Made by a program: the position numbers and the translations under genes
NCBI RefSeq assembly: GCF_011947195.1
Contig: NZ_JAATVY010000006.1
Span: 222,328 to 286,327 of the forward strand
Direction of reading: 5' to 3'
Length of the DNA: 64,000 nt
Source: Planosporangium thailandense
GTDB lineage: Bacteria; Actinomycetota; Actinomycetes; Mycobacteriales; Micromonosporaceae
Shown here: positions 16,794 to 25,177 of the stretch, one piece after another
Numbering within the stretch: position 1 is the first letter of the stretch
How the letters are laid out: every line of letters begins with the position of its first letter
The notes under the pieces: generated by a model
Told to the model about the DNA's origin: nothing
Databases searched by the model: none
Seen by the model: only the letters and a program-made list of their open reading frames with translations

Positions 16794-17612
16794 ATGGCGC
16801 TGACCGTGATGACCTACAACATCAAGTACGGCGGCCGGGACGGCCGGCTTGATTCGATCATCCGGGTCATCACGGCGCAGCGGCCCGACGTGCTGGCTCT
16901 CGAGGAGCTCGCGGGCTTTCCCCGGGACGGCGGACGCCTGATGCGTCGGGTCGCCGACGCCACCGGGATGCGTGCCTTTCTCGCCCGGTCGCGGCTCGGA
17001 GGCCAGCCGGTCGCCGTCCTGGTCCGGCAGCCGGCCGCGGTGCGGTCCGCCGGCTCGATCCGGCGGCCGTTCCACCACGCCGCCGCCGAGGTGACGGTGG
17101 CGACCGACCGCGGACCGCTCACGGTCATCGGCACCCACCTGTACCCGTTCTCCGGTGGCCGGCGAGGGTGGGAGGCCGGGTGGCTCGCCAGCCGCGCCGA
17201 TCCCGGGCGCATGGTGCTGGTCATGGGCGACCTGAACACCCTCGACCCGTGGACCGACCACACCGACCAGCTACGTACGCTCGCGCCGCACTACCGGTCC
17301 CGGCACCTCACCCGCTCCGGCGAGGTCGACACCCGGGCGGTGCGGCGACTCGCCGACGCCGGCTTCGTCGACCTGTTCCGCGCGGTCGGCGACCGGCCGG
17401 GCGCGCAGCGCCACACGGTGCCGACCGCGCACGGGGGCGGCCAGGAGTTCGCCCGCATGCGGCTGGACTACATCCTCGGTACCCCGCCGGTCGCCCGCCT
17501 GGCCCGGTCGTGCCGGGTCGTCTCCGGCGCCGACTGCGGCGACTGCGAGACCGCCTCCGACCACTACCCCCTCGTTGCTACCGTGGACCTCACGCTCGTC
17601 GAGCCGGGGTAG
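16794..17612 (+). CDS. Endonuclease/exonuclease/phosphatase (EEP) family protein
   Basis: A 272-residue single EEP domain, no signal peptide. Motifs: MTYNIKYGG (Asn ligand), VLALEEL (catalytic Glu), VIGTHLYP, GDLNTLDPW (Asp/Asn pair), MRLDYILGTP, and the closing SDHYPLVATV with the catalytic Asp-His. The fold serves DNases, AP endonucleases, sphingomyelinases and inositol phosphatases. The sequence alone does not tell which; the short length and cytoplasmic form point to a phosphodiesterase or nuclease rather than a secreted toxin. It lies 14 bp after the chitosanase gene and 9 bp before the dGTPase gene. Confidence 0.82.
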   Translation: MALTVMTYNIKYGGRDGRLDSIIRVITAQRPDVLALEELAGFPRDGGRLMRRVADATGMRAFLARSRLGGQPVAVLVRQPAAVRSAGSIRRPFHHAAAEVTVATDRGPLTVIGTHLYPFSGGRRGWEAGWLASRADPGRMVLVMGDLNTLDPWTDHTDQLRTLAPHYRSRHLTRSGEVDTRAVRRLADAGFVDLFRAVGDRPGAQRHTVPTAHGGGQEFARMRLDYILGTPPVARLARSCRVVSGADCGDCETASDHYPLVATVDLTLVEPG

Positions 17613-17621
17613 GGTCGGATC

Positions 17622-19172
17622 ATGGACGTGCCGGAAGATCAGCGCGCCCGGCGTCTCTTCGGCGGAGGCGCGATGGCGCCGGGCAATCTCGCCGCGAGCC
17701 CGTTCCGGGTCGACCGGGACCGCATCGTCAGCTCACCCCACTTCGCGCGGCTCGGTGGCGTCACCCAGGTGATCAGCCCGGGCGGATCGGGCCTGCTGGT
17801 GCACAACCGGCTGACGCACAGCCTGAAGGTCGCCCAGGTGGCCCGGGCCATCACGGAACGGCTGACCGCCGATCCCCGGTACCGCGACCTTCTCGGCAAG
17901 CTCGGCGGGTGCGACGCCGACGTGGTCGAGGCCGCCGCGCTCGCCCACGACCTCGGGCACCCCCCGTTCGGCCACCTCGGCGAGCGGATCCTCGACACCG
18001 TCGCCCGGCAGCGGTTCTCCTTGCCGGACGGGTTCGAGGGCAACGCGCAGTCGTACCGGATCGTCACCAGCACCGAGATCCGCGGCGAGACCATCGGCCT
18101 GGACCTCACAGCCGCCGTCCGGGCGGCGATGCTCAAGTACCCGTGGACCCGCCACACCTACCCGCAGCCGCACGTGCGCTTCCTCGATCCCCCGCCGCGC
18201 GGCGCCTCTCCCCCGCCCGGTGACCCGACCCGGGGATCGGCCAAGTTCGGCGCGTACGTGACGGAGCTGAACGACCTGCGACAGGCTCGAGAGCCGTTCA
18301 GGGGCCGGCTCGCCGACTGGCAGCAGACCGTGGAGGCGTCGGTGATGGACACCGCCGACGACATCGCGTACGCCATCCACGACGTGGAGGACTTCCACCG
18401 GGTGGGCGTGCTCCAGCAGGGATCGGTCGCCACCGAGCTGATGGCGTGGCAGCGCGACGCCGACGAACTGCGGGCGCTGCCGGACGCGACCGTCGACGCG
18501 ACCGCCCGGCGGCCGGGCCGCTCGGTCGAGCAGCTTCGCCGCACCCTGCGGCGCAAGGACAGCTGGATCGCGTGCGACGACGCGTTCCGCGCGGCCGTGG
18601 AGCACGTACGGCTCGAGCTGGTCGACGGGCTGCTGGCGGCGCCGTTCGACGGGTCGATCGAGGCCGAACAGGGCGTGGCGCGCTTCTCCGCACGCTGGAC
18701 GCGCCGGCTCATCGACGCGATCGAGGTACGGCCGGACCCGCCGGTACGCTCCGGCCACGTGCTGCTGGGCCAGGCGCAGTGGCACGAGGTCCAGGTACTG
18801 AAGTTCGTGCATCACCGGTTCGTACTGGCCCGGCCGGACCTGGCCCTGCACCAGCGCGGCCAGGCCCGGTCGATCGAGCTGCTGGTGGAGGCGCTGCACG
18901 ACTGGCTGGTCGATCCGGAGGAGACGGCGCGGCTGCCGCGCCGGATCCACGACCTGGTCGAGCTGTCGGAGGCAGAGATGGCCGGGCTGGTCGACGACCC
19001 GGCCACGCTCGGTCTGATCACCCGCCCGACCCGCGCCGAGCTCACCGCGATGGCCCGCGGCCGGGCGATCATCGACTTCGTCGCGTCGCTGACCGACGGC
19101 CAGGCGGTGGCGCTGCTCGACGCGCTTTCTGGACGGTCGCGCCAGTTGTGGACCGACTCGTTCGTCCTCTGA
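17622..19172 (+). CDS. dgt: Deoxyguanosinetriphosphate triphosphohydrolase-like HD protein
   Basis: A 516-residue HD-domain protein. Key segments: PFRVDRDRIVSSPHFARLGG at the start, NRLTHSLKVAQVARAI with the first metal His, and AHDLGHPPFGHLGE with the His109-Asp110 pair. Further on come DTADDIAYAIHDVEDF and FVHHRF. These are the hallmarks of bacterial dNTPases, which cut dGTP or other dNTPs to the nucleoside and triphosphate and so set the dNTP pool. In actinomycetes the gene usually sits near dnaG; dnaG is not in this window, so it may be a second copy. It starts 9 bp after the EEP gene. Length is close to the longer type I family. Confidence 0.88.
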   Translation: MDVPEDQRARRLFGGGAMAPGNLAASPFRVDRDRIVSSPHFARLGGVTQVISPGGSGLLVHNRLTHSLKVAQVARAITERLTADPRYRDLLGKLGGCDADVVEAAALAHDLGHPPFGHLGERILDTVARQRFSLPDGFEGNAQSYRIVTSTEIRGETIGLDLTAAVRAAMLKYPWTRHTYPQPHVRFLDPPPRGASPPPGDPTRGSAKFGAYVTELNDLRQAREPFRGRLADWQQTVEASVMDTADDIAYAIHDVEDFHRVGVLQQGSVATELMAWQRDADELRALPDATVDATARRPGRSVEQLRRTLRRKDSWIACDDAFRAAVEHVRLELVDGLLAAPFDGSIEAEQGVARFSARWTRRLIDAIEVRPDPPVRSGHVLLGQAQWHEVQVLKFVHHRFVLARPDLALHQRGQARSIELLVEALHDWLVDPEETARLPRRIHDLVELSEAEMAGLVDDPATLGLITRPTRAELTAMARGRAIIDFVASLTDGQAVALLDALSGRSRQLWTDSFVL

Positions 19173-19260
19173 CCGCGGGGTTCGTCACGGAGATGGCTCC
19201 TGATGCCGTTACCGCCAGATCCGCTCCCCGTCACCGGTGGTGCGCATCGCGGGGGTCCGC

Positions 19261-19746
19261 TCAGACGTCCGTGGCCGATGCAAACCGTAGGTGGTCTTTC
19301 GCCCACGATGCGGCCGCGGTGACCAACGCCGGCAGCTCCGCCGGCGTGTCCAGTTCGACCACGTCGTCGACCGACACCCACCGCACGCCGGCGACCTCGT
19401 CGAGTTGCGCGGTCAGCTCGCCGGGCAGCGCGCGCAGCACGTAGACCAGGTCGATGTGACGGTGCGGCCCGACCTTCTGGTCGGCGACGTCCATCTCGAC
19501 AATCGTGTACGGCGCGGCATGCGTGGTTACGGCCGGATGGGTGAACAGCGCGTTGCCGACCACTTCGGTGCGCACCCCGGTCTCCTCCAGAACTTCCCGC
19601 CGGGCAGCCTGGGCCGGGTCCTCGTTGGGGTCGATGTGACCGCCGGGATAGAGCCAGCAGCCGAGCTTGTTGTGGTGCACCAGCAGCACCCGCCCCTGAT
19701 TGTCGAAGACGATCGCGGAGGCGGTGAAGTGGCGGATCCCGGTCAT
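19261..19746 (-). CDS. Nudix hydrolase
   Basis: A 161-residue single Nudix domain. The Nudix box is complete in positions: a GG start in GGHIDPNED, then REVLEETGV with the metal-binding glutamates. The ATG at 19746 has an AGGAGAAG site and gives the usual MTGIRHFTASAIVFDNQG start. Substrate residues outside the box resemble the general MutT/ADP-ribose group, and the substrate cannot be named. It is divergent from the XRE regulator, with 188 bp between starts, so the two may be functionally linked. Confidence 0.88.
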   Translation of the reverse strand: MTGIRHFTASAIVFDNQGRVLLVHHNKLGCWLYPGGHIDPNEDPAQAARREVLEETGVRTEVVGNALFTHPAVTTHAAPYTIVEMDVADQKVGPHRHIDLVYVLRALPGELTAQLDEVAGVRWVSVDDVVELDTPAELPALVTAAASWAKDHLRFASATDV

Positions 19747-19934
19747 GCGGCTTCTCCTGCGCGGGCGAGGGCGGCGACACGGTCGGCCATCCACTCTACG
19801 GTCGCATCCGCCGCCCTCGGCGTGGTGCTGCCGCCGATCCCTCCACAGTGCTCCATCGCCGCGTACCGTGGATGCCACGGCGGGTGCGCCGGGGAGACCG
19901 TCCGCCCGCACCTGTCCTCTACCAGGGGATCACC

Positions 19935-21092
19935 GTGCCGCCACGTAACCGTGCCGCTGTCGACCCGCGCTTCCCTGCGGAACTGCGCCGCCTGCGATTA
20001 GCCCGCGGCCTGTCGCTGCGAGCCCTCGCCGCGCTCGTCTACCAGGGAAAGAGCCTCGTGCACGAGCTGGAGACCGGGCAGGCGCAGCCCACCGTGGACA
20101 TCACTGGCCGGCTCGACGCGGCGCTCGGGGCTGGCGGTGCACTGAACCGGCTCGTACAGGCCGGACCAGAGATTTCCGCAGACGATCAAGACCGGCTCGA
20201 CTACGTCGCGCGGTGCCCGCGACGCGCCGACACGGCCACCATCGACGCCCTGGAGACGCTGCTCGCGGGCCAGCGCCGACTCGAGGATTCGATCGGCGCC
20301 GCCGCCGTACTCCCGGCGGTACGTGCCGAACTGGACCTGCTGACCGACCTGGTCGACGAAGCCCGCGAGCCGATACGTCTCCGGCTGGTCGACCTGAGCG
20401 GGCAGTGGGCTCAGTTTCTGGGCTGGCTGCACATCGCCACCGGCGAACCGGCCGCCGCGCGGGCGTGGCTCGGCCAGGCGCTGGAGTGGGCGACCGAGGC
20501 TTACAACAAGGACATGATCGGCACCGTACTGTCGTTCCGCGGCTACCTGGCCGAGGAGCAGGGACAGATGGGCTCGGCGATCGGCCTCACGCGGGTCAGT
20601 CTCCGCGACCCGCACGTATTCGTTGGGCAACGCGCCTACGACCAATACCAGCTGGCCCGGGCATTGGCCCGGGTCGGCGACCGGACGGACGCGGTTGAAG
20701 CCCTCGCCGCCGGCGACGACCTGGCGCAGGCTGCCGCTGCGTACGACGGGGTGATGCCGCCGTGGCACTACTACCGCAGCCCGGCGTTCTTCGCGCTCGA
20801 GGGCGGTGTCGTGTACCGCCTCCTCGGCCAGCAGCAGCCGGACCGCAGCGTCCAGGCGGTGGAGCTGCTCACCTCGGGTATCGAGGGGCTGCCGGCCGAT
20901 GCGCAGGGCGCCGATTGGGCCGGGGTGTACCTGTGTCACCTCGCCGCCGCGCATGGCCAGCTCGGTGACGTGCGGACAGCAGAGGAAGTACTGGAGCGGG
21001 TTCGAGCCATCGCCCGCGCGACGCGGTCTGCTCGGCTGACGGCTCGGGTGTCCACCACTGCCCGCCGGCTCGGCTTGTCCGCGGACACGTAG
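19935..21092 (+). CDS. XRE-family regulator with TPR-like C-terminal domain
   Basis: A 385-residue protein. Residues 12-60 hold a Cro/cI helix-turn-helix (ELRRLRLARGLSLRALAALV, SLVHELETGQAQPTV). The rest is helical and TPR-like (WLHIATGEPAAARAWLGQAL, EEQGQMGSAIGL, YQLARALARVGDRTDAVEAL, LAAAHGQLGDVRTAEEVLERV). This is the common actinomycete architecture of a DNA-binding head on a peptide- or protein-sensing solenoid. The GTG at 19935 is used because AGGGG lies 7-8 nt upstream. It is divergent from a Nudix hydrolase, which could supply or remove a signal; that is speculation. Confidence 0.82.
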   Translation: MPPRNRAAVDPRFPAELRRLRLARGLSLRALAALVYQGKSLVHELETGQAQPTVDITGRLDAALGAGGALNRLVQAGPEISADDQDRLDYVARCPRRADTATIDALETLLAGQRRLEDSIGAAAVLPAVRAELDLLTDLVDEAREPIRLRLVDLSGQWAQFLGWLHIATGEPAAARAWLGQALEWATEAYNKDMIGTVLSFRGYLAEEQGQMGSAIGLTRVSLRDPHVFVGQRAYDQYQLARALARVGDRTDAVEALAAGDDLAQAAAAYDGVMPPWHYYRSPAFFALEGGVVYRLLGQQQPDRSVQAVELLTSGIEGLPADAQGADWAGVYLCHLAAAHGQLGDVRTAEEVLERVRAIARATRSARLTARVSTTARRLGLSADT

Positions 21093-21166
21093 CGGACACG
21101 CGGCCCCTATCTCGTCACCGTGCGCTCACCGGACGCTAGGGGTGGGTGCGGCGGTTGGAGGCCAGC

Positions 21167-21346
21167 GTGGATCGCGACGAGATCGCCATAACCAAGGTTC
21201 TGCACCGTTCGGACGTGTACTGGCGCAACTGTGAGGTGTTCGCCGGCTGTTCCTGCGGGACCCCGTACCACCCGTGCGACAAGCTACGGGCGGCGCTTGA
21301 GGGCGAGCGTCGGATGGACGTCTCGACCCGCAACGTCGGCCGGTGA
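21167..21346 (+). CDS. Small Cys-rich hypothetical protein
   Basis: A 59-residue frame from GTG with GGAGG 5 nt before it. It has no recognised family. The middle, NCEVFAGCSCGTPYHPCDK, carries four cysteines and a His spaced like a small zinc knuckle. No membrane segment is seen. The local base composition is less GC-rich than the neighbours, so coding status is not certain. Confidence 0.4.
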   Translation: MDRDEIAITKVLHRSDVYWRNCEVFAGCSCGTPYHPCDKLRAALEGERRMDVSTRNVGR

Positions 21347-21401
21347 GCTATACGACCGGTTCCTCGAGTGGTTGACGGACTATCCCAAGGAGGGTCAACA
21401 C

Positions 21402-21581
21402 TTGCCGGCGTACGTTGCCATTCCCCTATTGGTCGGCGTTGCGTTCCTAGGCTGGGTCGCAGGAATGCTGACTTTCAAGCGCTCGCTTTCGTGGTGCAAG
21501 AAATGCGGCCGGGTACTGGTCTGTGCGACCTGTTCCGTTGACCTACCGAGTGCGGACATCTTCCGAAGCAGCCCGAAATGA
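21402..21581 (+). CDS. Small membrane protein with CxxC motifs, hypothetical
   Basis: A 59-residue frame from TTG with GGAGG about 8 nt upstream. It begins LPAYVAIPLLVG, has one membrane helix (about 3-23), then a cytoplasmic tail with CKKCG and CATC, a zinc-ribbon-like pair. The open frame extends further upstream through a helical segment ending WLTDYPKEGQHLP, so an earlier start is possible. No family recognised. It lies 55 bp after the preceding small gene and may share its transcript. Confidence 0.4.
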   Translation: MPAYVAIPLLVGVAFLGWVAGMLTFKRSLSWCKKCGRVLVCATCSVDLPSADIFRSSPK

Positions 21582-21667
21582 TGGCGCGGAGCAGCGCGAG
21601 TGGCCTTCAGGTGACGTACCGTCAACTGCCCGGCCGGTACCAACCAACACTCGTCTAGGCTGCGGGG

Positions 21668-22120
21668 ATGACTCAGGGCGACGATGATCCGCGCCTGTTG
21701 CGCCGCGAGGACTTCCCCGTCCTGCGCGAGCAGCCCACCCGCTGGTCGGACGAGGACGTCTACGGTCACGTCAACAACGTGGTCCACTACCTGATGTTCG
21801 ACACGGCCGTCAACGGCTGGCTCATGGAGGCGACCGGCACCGACATCCGGCGGTTGCCGGCGATCGGCCTGGTCGTCGAGACCTCCTGCCGGTACTTCGC
21901 CGAGCTGCGCTTCCCCGAAGTGGTCACGGCCGGGATCGGTCTGGAGCGGCTCGGCACGTCGAGCGTGGTCTACCGGCTGGCGCTGTTCGGGCAGCACTCG
22001 CAAGCGCCGGCCGCGGTCGGGCGCTTCGTGCACGTGTACGTCGACGCCCGGGACCGCCGCCCGGTCGGAGTGCCCGACGAGATCCGCAAGGCCCTGCGAA
22101 CGCTGGAGGGGACGGCATGA
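21668..22120 (+). CDS. Acyl-CoA thioesterase, hotdog fold (4HBT type)
   Basis: A 150-residue single hotdog domain. The segment DVYGHVNNVVHYLMFDTAV is the 4-hydroxybenzoyl-CoA-thioesterase-like helix, with the catalytic Asp in the preceding loop and the conserved HVNN. Later strands such as ETSCRYFAELRFPEVVTAGI and GTSSVVYRLALF fit the family. It should hydrolyse an acyl-CoA in the cytoplasm. The stop overlaps the ATG of the iron-dependent dehydrogenase by ATGA, so the two are translationally coupled and likely act in one degradative path. Confidence 0.85.
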   Translation: MTQGDDDPRLLRREDFPVLREQPTRWSDEDVYGHVNNVVHYLMFDTAVNGWLMEATGTDIRRLPAIGLVVETSCRYFAELRFPEVVTAGIGLERLGTSSVVYRLALFGQHSQAPAAVGRFVHVYVDARDRRPVGVPDEIRKALRTLEGTA

Positions 22121-23385
22121 GTACCGAGACCGTGTTCACGTACGGTACGCCCGAGCTGAAGTTCGGCGCCGGCGCCGCCGACGAGATCGGCTTCGACCTG
22201 AGCCGGTACGGGGTGCGCCGGGTCCTCGTCGTCACCGATGCCGGCGTCGCCGCCACCGGCTCGCCGCAGCGGGTGGCCGACGCGATGCGCGGGTACGGCA
22301 TCGAGGCCGAGGTCTTCGCGGAGGCGCACGTCGAGCCGACCGACGCCTCGCTGCGCCACGCCGTCGACTGGGCGCGGGCCAACGGCCCCTGGGACGCGTT
22401 CGTGGCCGTCGGCGGCGGGTCCAGCATCGACACCGCGAAGGCGGTCAACCTGCTGACCACCAACCCCGGCGAGCTGATGGACTACGTCAACGCGCCGGTC
22501 GGCGCCGGCCGCGCCCCGTCGCAGCCGCTCAAGCCGCTGGTCGCCGTGCCGACCACGACCGGCACCGGTTCGGAGAGCACCACGATCTGCGTGCTCGACG
22601 TGCTCGACCTCAAGGTGAAGACGGGCATCAGCCATGCCCGGCTGCGGCCGACCCTCGCGGTGGTCGACCCGCTGCTGACGATGACGCAGCCGGCCGCCGT
22701 GACCGCCGCCTGCGGCATGGACATCCTCTGCCACGCGCTGGAGAGCTACACGGCCAAGCCGTACACCGCCTTCGCGCGCAAGAAGCCGGAAGAGCGGGTG
22801 CCGTACTGCGGCGCGAACCCGGTCTCGGACATGTGGTCGGAGAAGGCGCTCGAACTGCTGGCGCGGTCGCTGCGCGCCGCCGTCGCCGACGGCGACGACC
22901 TGCGGGCGCGGACCGACATGGCGCTCGCCGCCACGTTCGCCGGCATGGGCTTCGGCAACGCCGGGGTGCACATCCCGCACGCCAACGCGTATCCGATCGC
23001 CGGCGGCGTGCGGGAGTACCGTCCGGCGGGTTACCCGGACGACGAACCGCTGGTGCCGCACGGGATGGCTGTCGCGCTCACCGCGCCGGCGGCGTTCGGC
23101 TTCACCTTCCCGGCGTGCCCGGACCGGCACGTGAAAGCGGCCGGGCTGCTGGCGCCCGACGCAGCAGCCCGCGACCCGGCACGGCTGCTGCCGGCCGCGC
23201 TGACCGCTCTCATGCGCGACATCGGAATCCCGAACGGTATCGGCGAGGTCGGCTACACGGAGTCCGATGTGGACACACTGGTCGCCGGGTCGATGAAGCA
23301 GCAGCGGCTGCTGGCGACCGCGCCCCGGCCGGTGGGCCCCGACGACCTCGCCGAGATCTTCGTACGCTCGATCACCTTGTCGTGA
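22117..23385 (+). CDS. Iron-containing dehydrogenase, hydroxyacid-oxoacid transhydrogenase-like
   Basis: A 422-residue group III alcohol dehydrogenase. Coenzyme part: VAVGGGSSIDTAKAVNLL and VPTTTGTGSESTTICVL. Metal ligands lie in CGMDILCHALESYTAKPYT and in IPHANAYPIAGGV and VPHGMAVALTAPA. The long insertion with FARKKPEERVPYCGANPVSD is typical of the HOT branch (ADHFE1-like), which oxidises 4-hydroxybutyrate-type acids while reducing 2-oxoglutarate and keeps its cofactor bound. Exact substrate is inferred from similarity to that branch. It is coupled to a thioesterase; its last 14 bp overlap the end of the convergent Zn-dehydrogenase gene. Confidence 0.85.
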   Translation: MSTETVFTYGTPELKFGAGAADEIGFDLSRYGVRRVLVVTDAGVAATGSPQRVADAMRGYGIEAEVFAEAHVEPTDASLRHAVDWARANGPWDAFVAVGGGSSIDTAKAVNLLTTNPGELMDYVNAPVGAGRAPSQPLKPLVAVPTTTGTGSESTTICVLDVLDLKVKTGISHARLRPTLAVVDPLLTMTQPAAVTAACGMDILCHALESYTAKPYTAFARKKPEERVPYCGANPVSDMWSEKALELLARSLRAAVADGDDLRARTDMALAATFAGMGFGNAGVHIPHANAYPIAGGVREYRPAGYPDDEPLVPHGMAVALTAPAAFGFTFPACPDRHVKAAGLLAPDAAARDPARLLPAALTALMRDIGIPNGIGEVGYTESDVDTLVAGSMKQQRLLATAPRPVGPDDLAEIFVRSITLS

Positions 23386-24574
23386 ACCGGCCGTCCCCGT
23401 TCGGCGAGAACACGGCCCGTACGCAGCCGTCCCTCTTGTGCTTGAACAGGTCGTAGCCGCGCGCGCCCTCGGACAGCGGCATCGGGTGCGTCATGAGGTA
23501 GGCGGTCTTGAACTCGCCACGCGACATCCGCTCCAGCAGCATCGGGATGTACCGCTCACCGTGCTGCTGGGCCGAGCGCATCGTAAGGCCCTTGTTCATC
23601 AGCGCGCCCATCGGGAAGTCGTCGATCCACCCCGCGAACACGCCCAGCACGTACACCATGCCGCCCTTGCGGCAGGACATGATCGCCTGGCGCAGCGCGT
23701 GCGGCCGGTCGGTCTCCATGACGCGGGTCTGCTGCTTGACCTGCTCCCAGCGGTACGCCACCGTGTGCGGGCTGTGCGCCTCCATGCCGACGGCCTCGAT
23801 GCAGACGTCCGGGCCCCGCCCGTCGGTGCGCTCGCGCAGCTCGCCGTCGATGTCGGTCTCCTCGTAGTTGAGCGTGTCCACACCGAGGTGGTGGGCGGCC
23901 ATGTCGAGGCGGTAGTCGAACCGGTCGATGACGATCACCCGGGACGCGCCGAGCACCTGCGCCGCCTGGGCGGCCATCTGGCCCACTCCCCCGGCGCCCC
24001 ACACCGCCACCACGTCACCGGCCTTGACCTCGCCGAGGTCGGCACCCATCCAGCCGGTGGGCGCGGCGTCGGACGCGAACAGGGCATCCACGTCGTCGAC
24101 GCCCTCGGGGACGGTGAAGGCGACCCGGTCGGCGTACGGCACCCGGACGTACTGTGCGTGGCTGCCCTTGAAACCGCCCATGGCGTGCGAGTACCCGAAG
24201 ATGCCGGCCGGGCTCTGGCCCCACATCATCTCCGGGATGCCGGGGTTGGTGTTGCCGTTGTCGCAGCACGAGTAGAGGCCCTGCTCGCAGAACCAGCAGC
24301 GGCCGCAGGCGATGACCGAGCAGACGACCACGCGGTCGCCGACGTGATGGCGGCGGACCTCCGGACCGGTCTCGACGACCTCGCCGAGGAACTCGTGGCC
24401 GATCACGTCACCGGCGCGCATGGCGGGAATGTACCCGTCCAGCAGGTGCAGGTCGGACCCGCAGACCGAGCTGAGGCGCACCTTGATGATCATGTCCTGG
24501 TTGTTGAGGATCTGTGGATCGGGTACCTCCTCGACCCCCAGCTCGTTCACGCCTTCCCAGCAGAGCGCCTTCAC
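23372..24574 (-). CDS. Zinc-dependent alcohol dehydrogenase, formaldehyde-dehydrogenase-like
   Basis: A 400-residue medium-chain dehydrogenase. Catalytic zinc site: VCGSDLHLL (Cys38) and GHEFLGEV (His-Glu). Structural zinc site: four Cys in CGRCWFCEQGLYSCC. Rossmann loop GAGGVGQMAAQAAQVLG, followed by VIVIDRFDYRLDMA, with Asp after the second strand, pointing to NAD+. The insert after the zinc lobe (MMWGQSPAGIFGYSHAMGG) is characteristic of the glutathione-independent formaldehyde-dehydrogenase-like group. The substrate is not fixed. Its start overlaps the stop of the preceding gene (ATGA), so it is the second gene of a two-gene operon. Confidence 0.88.
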   Translation of the reverse strand: MKALCWEGVNELGVEEVPDPQILNNQDMIIKVRLSSVCGSDLHLLDGYIPAMRAGDVIGHEFLGEVVETGPEVRRHHVGDRVVVCSVIACGRCWFCEQGLYSCCDNGNTNPGIPEMMWGQSPAGIFGYSHAMGGFKGSHAQYVRVPYADRVAFTVPEGVDDVDALFASDAAPTGWMGADLGEVKAGDVVAVWGAGGVGQMAAQAAQVLGASRVIVIDRFDYRLDMAAHHLGVDTLNYEETDIDGELRERTDGRGPDVCIEAVGMEAHSPHTVAYRWEQVKQQTRVMETDRPHALRQAIMSCRKGGMVYVLGVFAGWIDDFPMGALMNKGLTMRSAQQHGERYIPMLLERMSRGEFKTAYLMTHPMPLSEGARGYDLFKHKRDGCVRAVFSPNGDGRFTTR

Positions 24575-25059
24575 AGCCGCCCCTCCCCTCGGGCCCGGCT
24601 GATCGCGAGGTCGAGGGGCCGGCCGGTGATGGTGTGCTTCGCCGTGCCGGGCTTGTCGGCCTGAAGGATCTCCCCGGTCTCCAGCAGCATCTTCGACTCG
24701 CGCAGCGCGGCCCGGACGGCCTGGAGCGGATCGCTGCCGGCGAGCCGCGAGGCGGCACCGGTGATCCCGGACGGCTCGCGGCGCAGCCGCGCCGCCAGCG
24801 CCGTGCCCCGGTCACCGACCGCCCGGTTGACCTGGACCTCCACCTCGTCGCCGAGCTTCGCTATCGGCTCCGGCAGCCGGCCTCCCGGTGCGACCTCGTC
24901 CGGCGGGCGGTTGATCGTGACAACGTGCCAGCGCGGTCTGCGGCGGTCCTGCGCGCGCGTGGACATCGGCCATTTGCGCTGGCGCGCCGACAGGAACCGG
25001 GTGGCGACGGCTCCGGCGACCACCGATCCGACGACGGCGCCCATCGTGGTCCGCTTCAT
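24571..25059 (-). CDS. Conserved protein with N-terminal anchor, SRPBCC-like remnant, function unknown
   Basis: A 162-residue protein. Residues 5-22 form a short hydrophobic, Gly/Val-rich segment (MGAVVGSVVAGAVATRFL). A stretch then reads WHVVTINRPPDEVAPGGRLPE, like the first strand of SRPBCC/START-type proteins (the usual text is TINRPPEEV), followed by GDEVEVQVNRAVGDRGTALA. Length and order suggest a shortened member of the family often found directly before Zn-dependent alcohol dehydrogenases. It is coupled to that dehydrogenase by a 4-bp overlap. No catalytic residues can be named. Confidence 0.65.
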   Translation of the reverse strand: MKRTTMGAVVGSVVAGAVATRFLSARQRKWPMSTRAQDRRRPRWHVVTINRPPDEVAPGGRLPEPIAKLGDEVEVQVNRAVGDRGTALAARLRREPSGITGAASRLAGSDPLQAVRAALRESKMLLETGEILQADKPGTAKHTITGRPLDLAISRARGEGRL

Positions 25060-25177
25060 GGCTCACCTGCTTCGTGAGGTGGGGATATCCGGCGAGGCAT
25101 GGACCTTCCCGGCAGCACGAGGCTCAAACCGGCACCTGGTCCCCGCCGGGAGCCCGTTTCCGGCATGATCTCCAACC

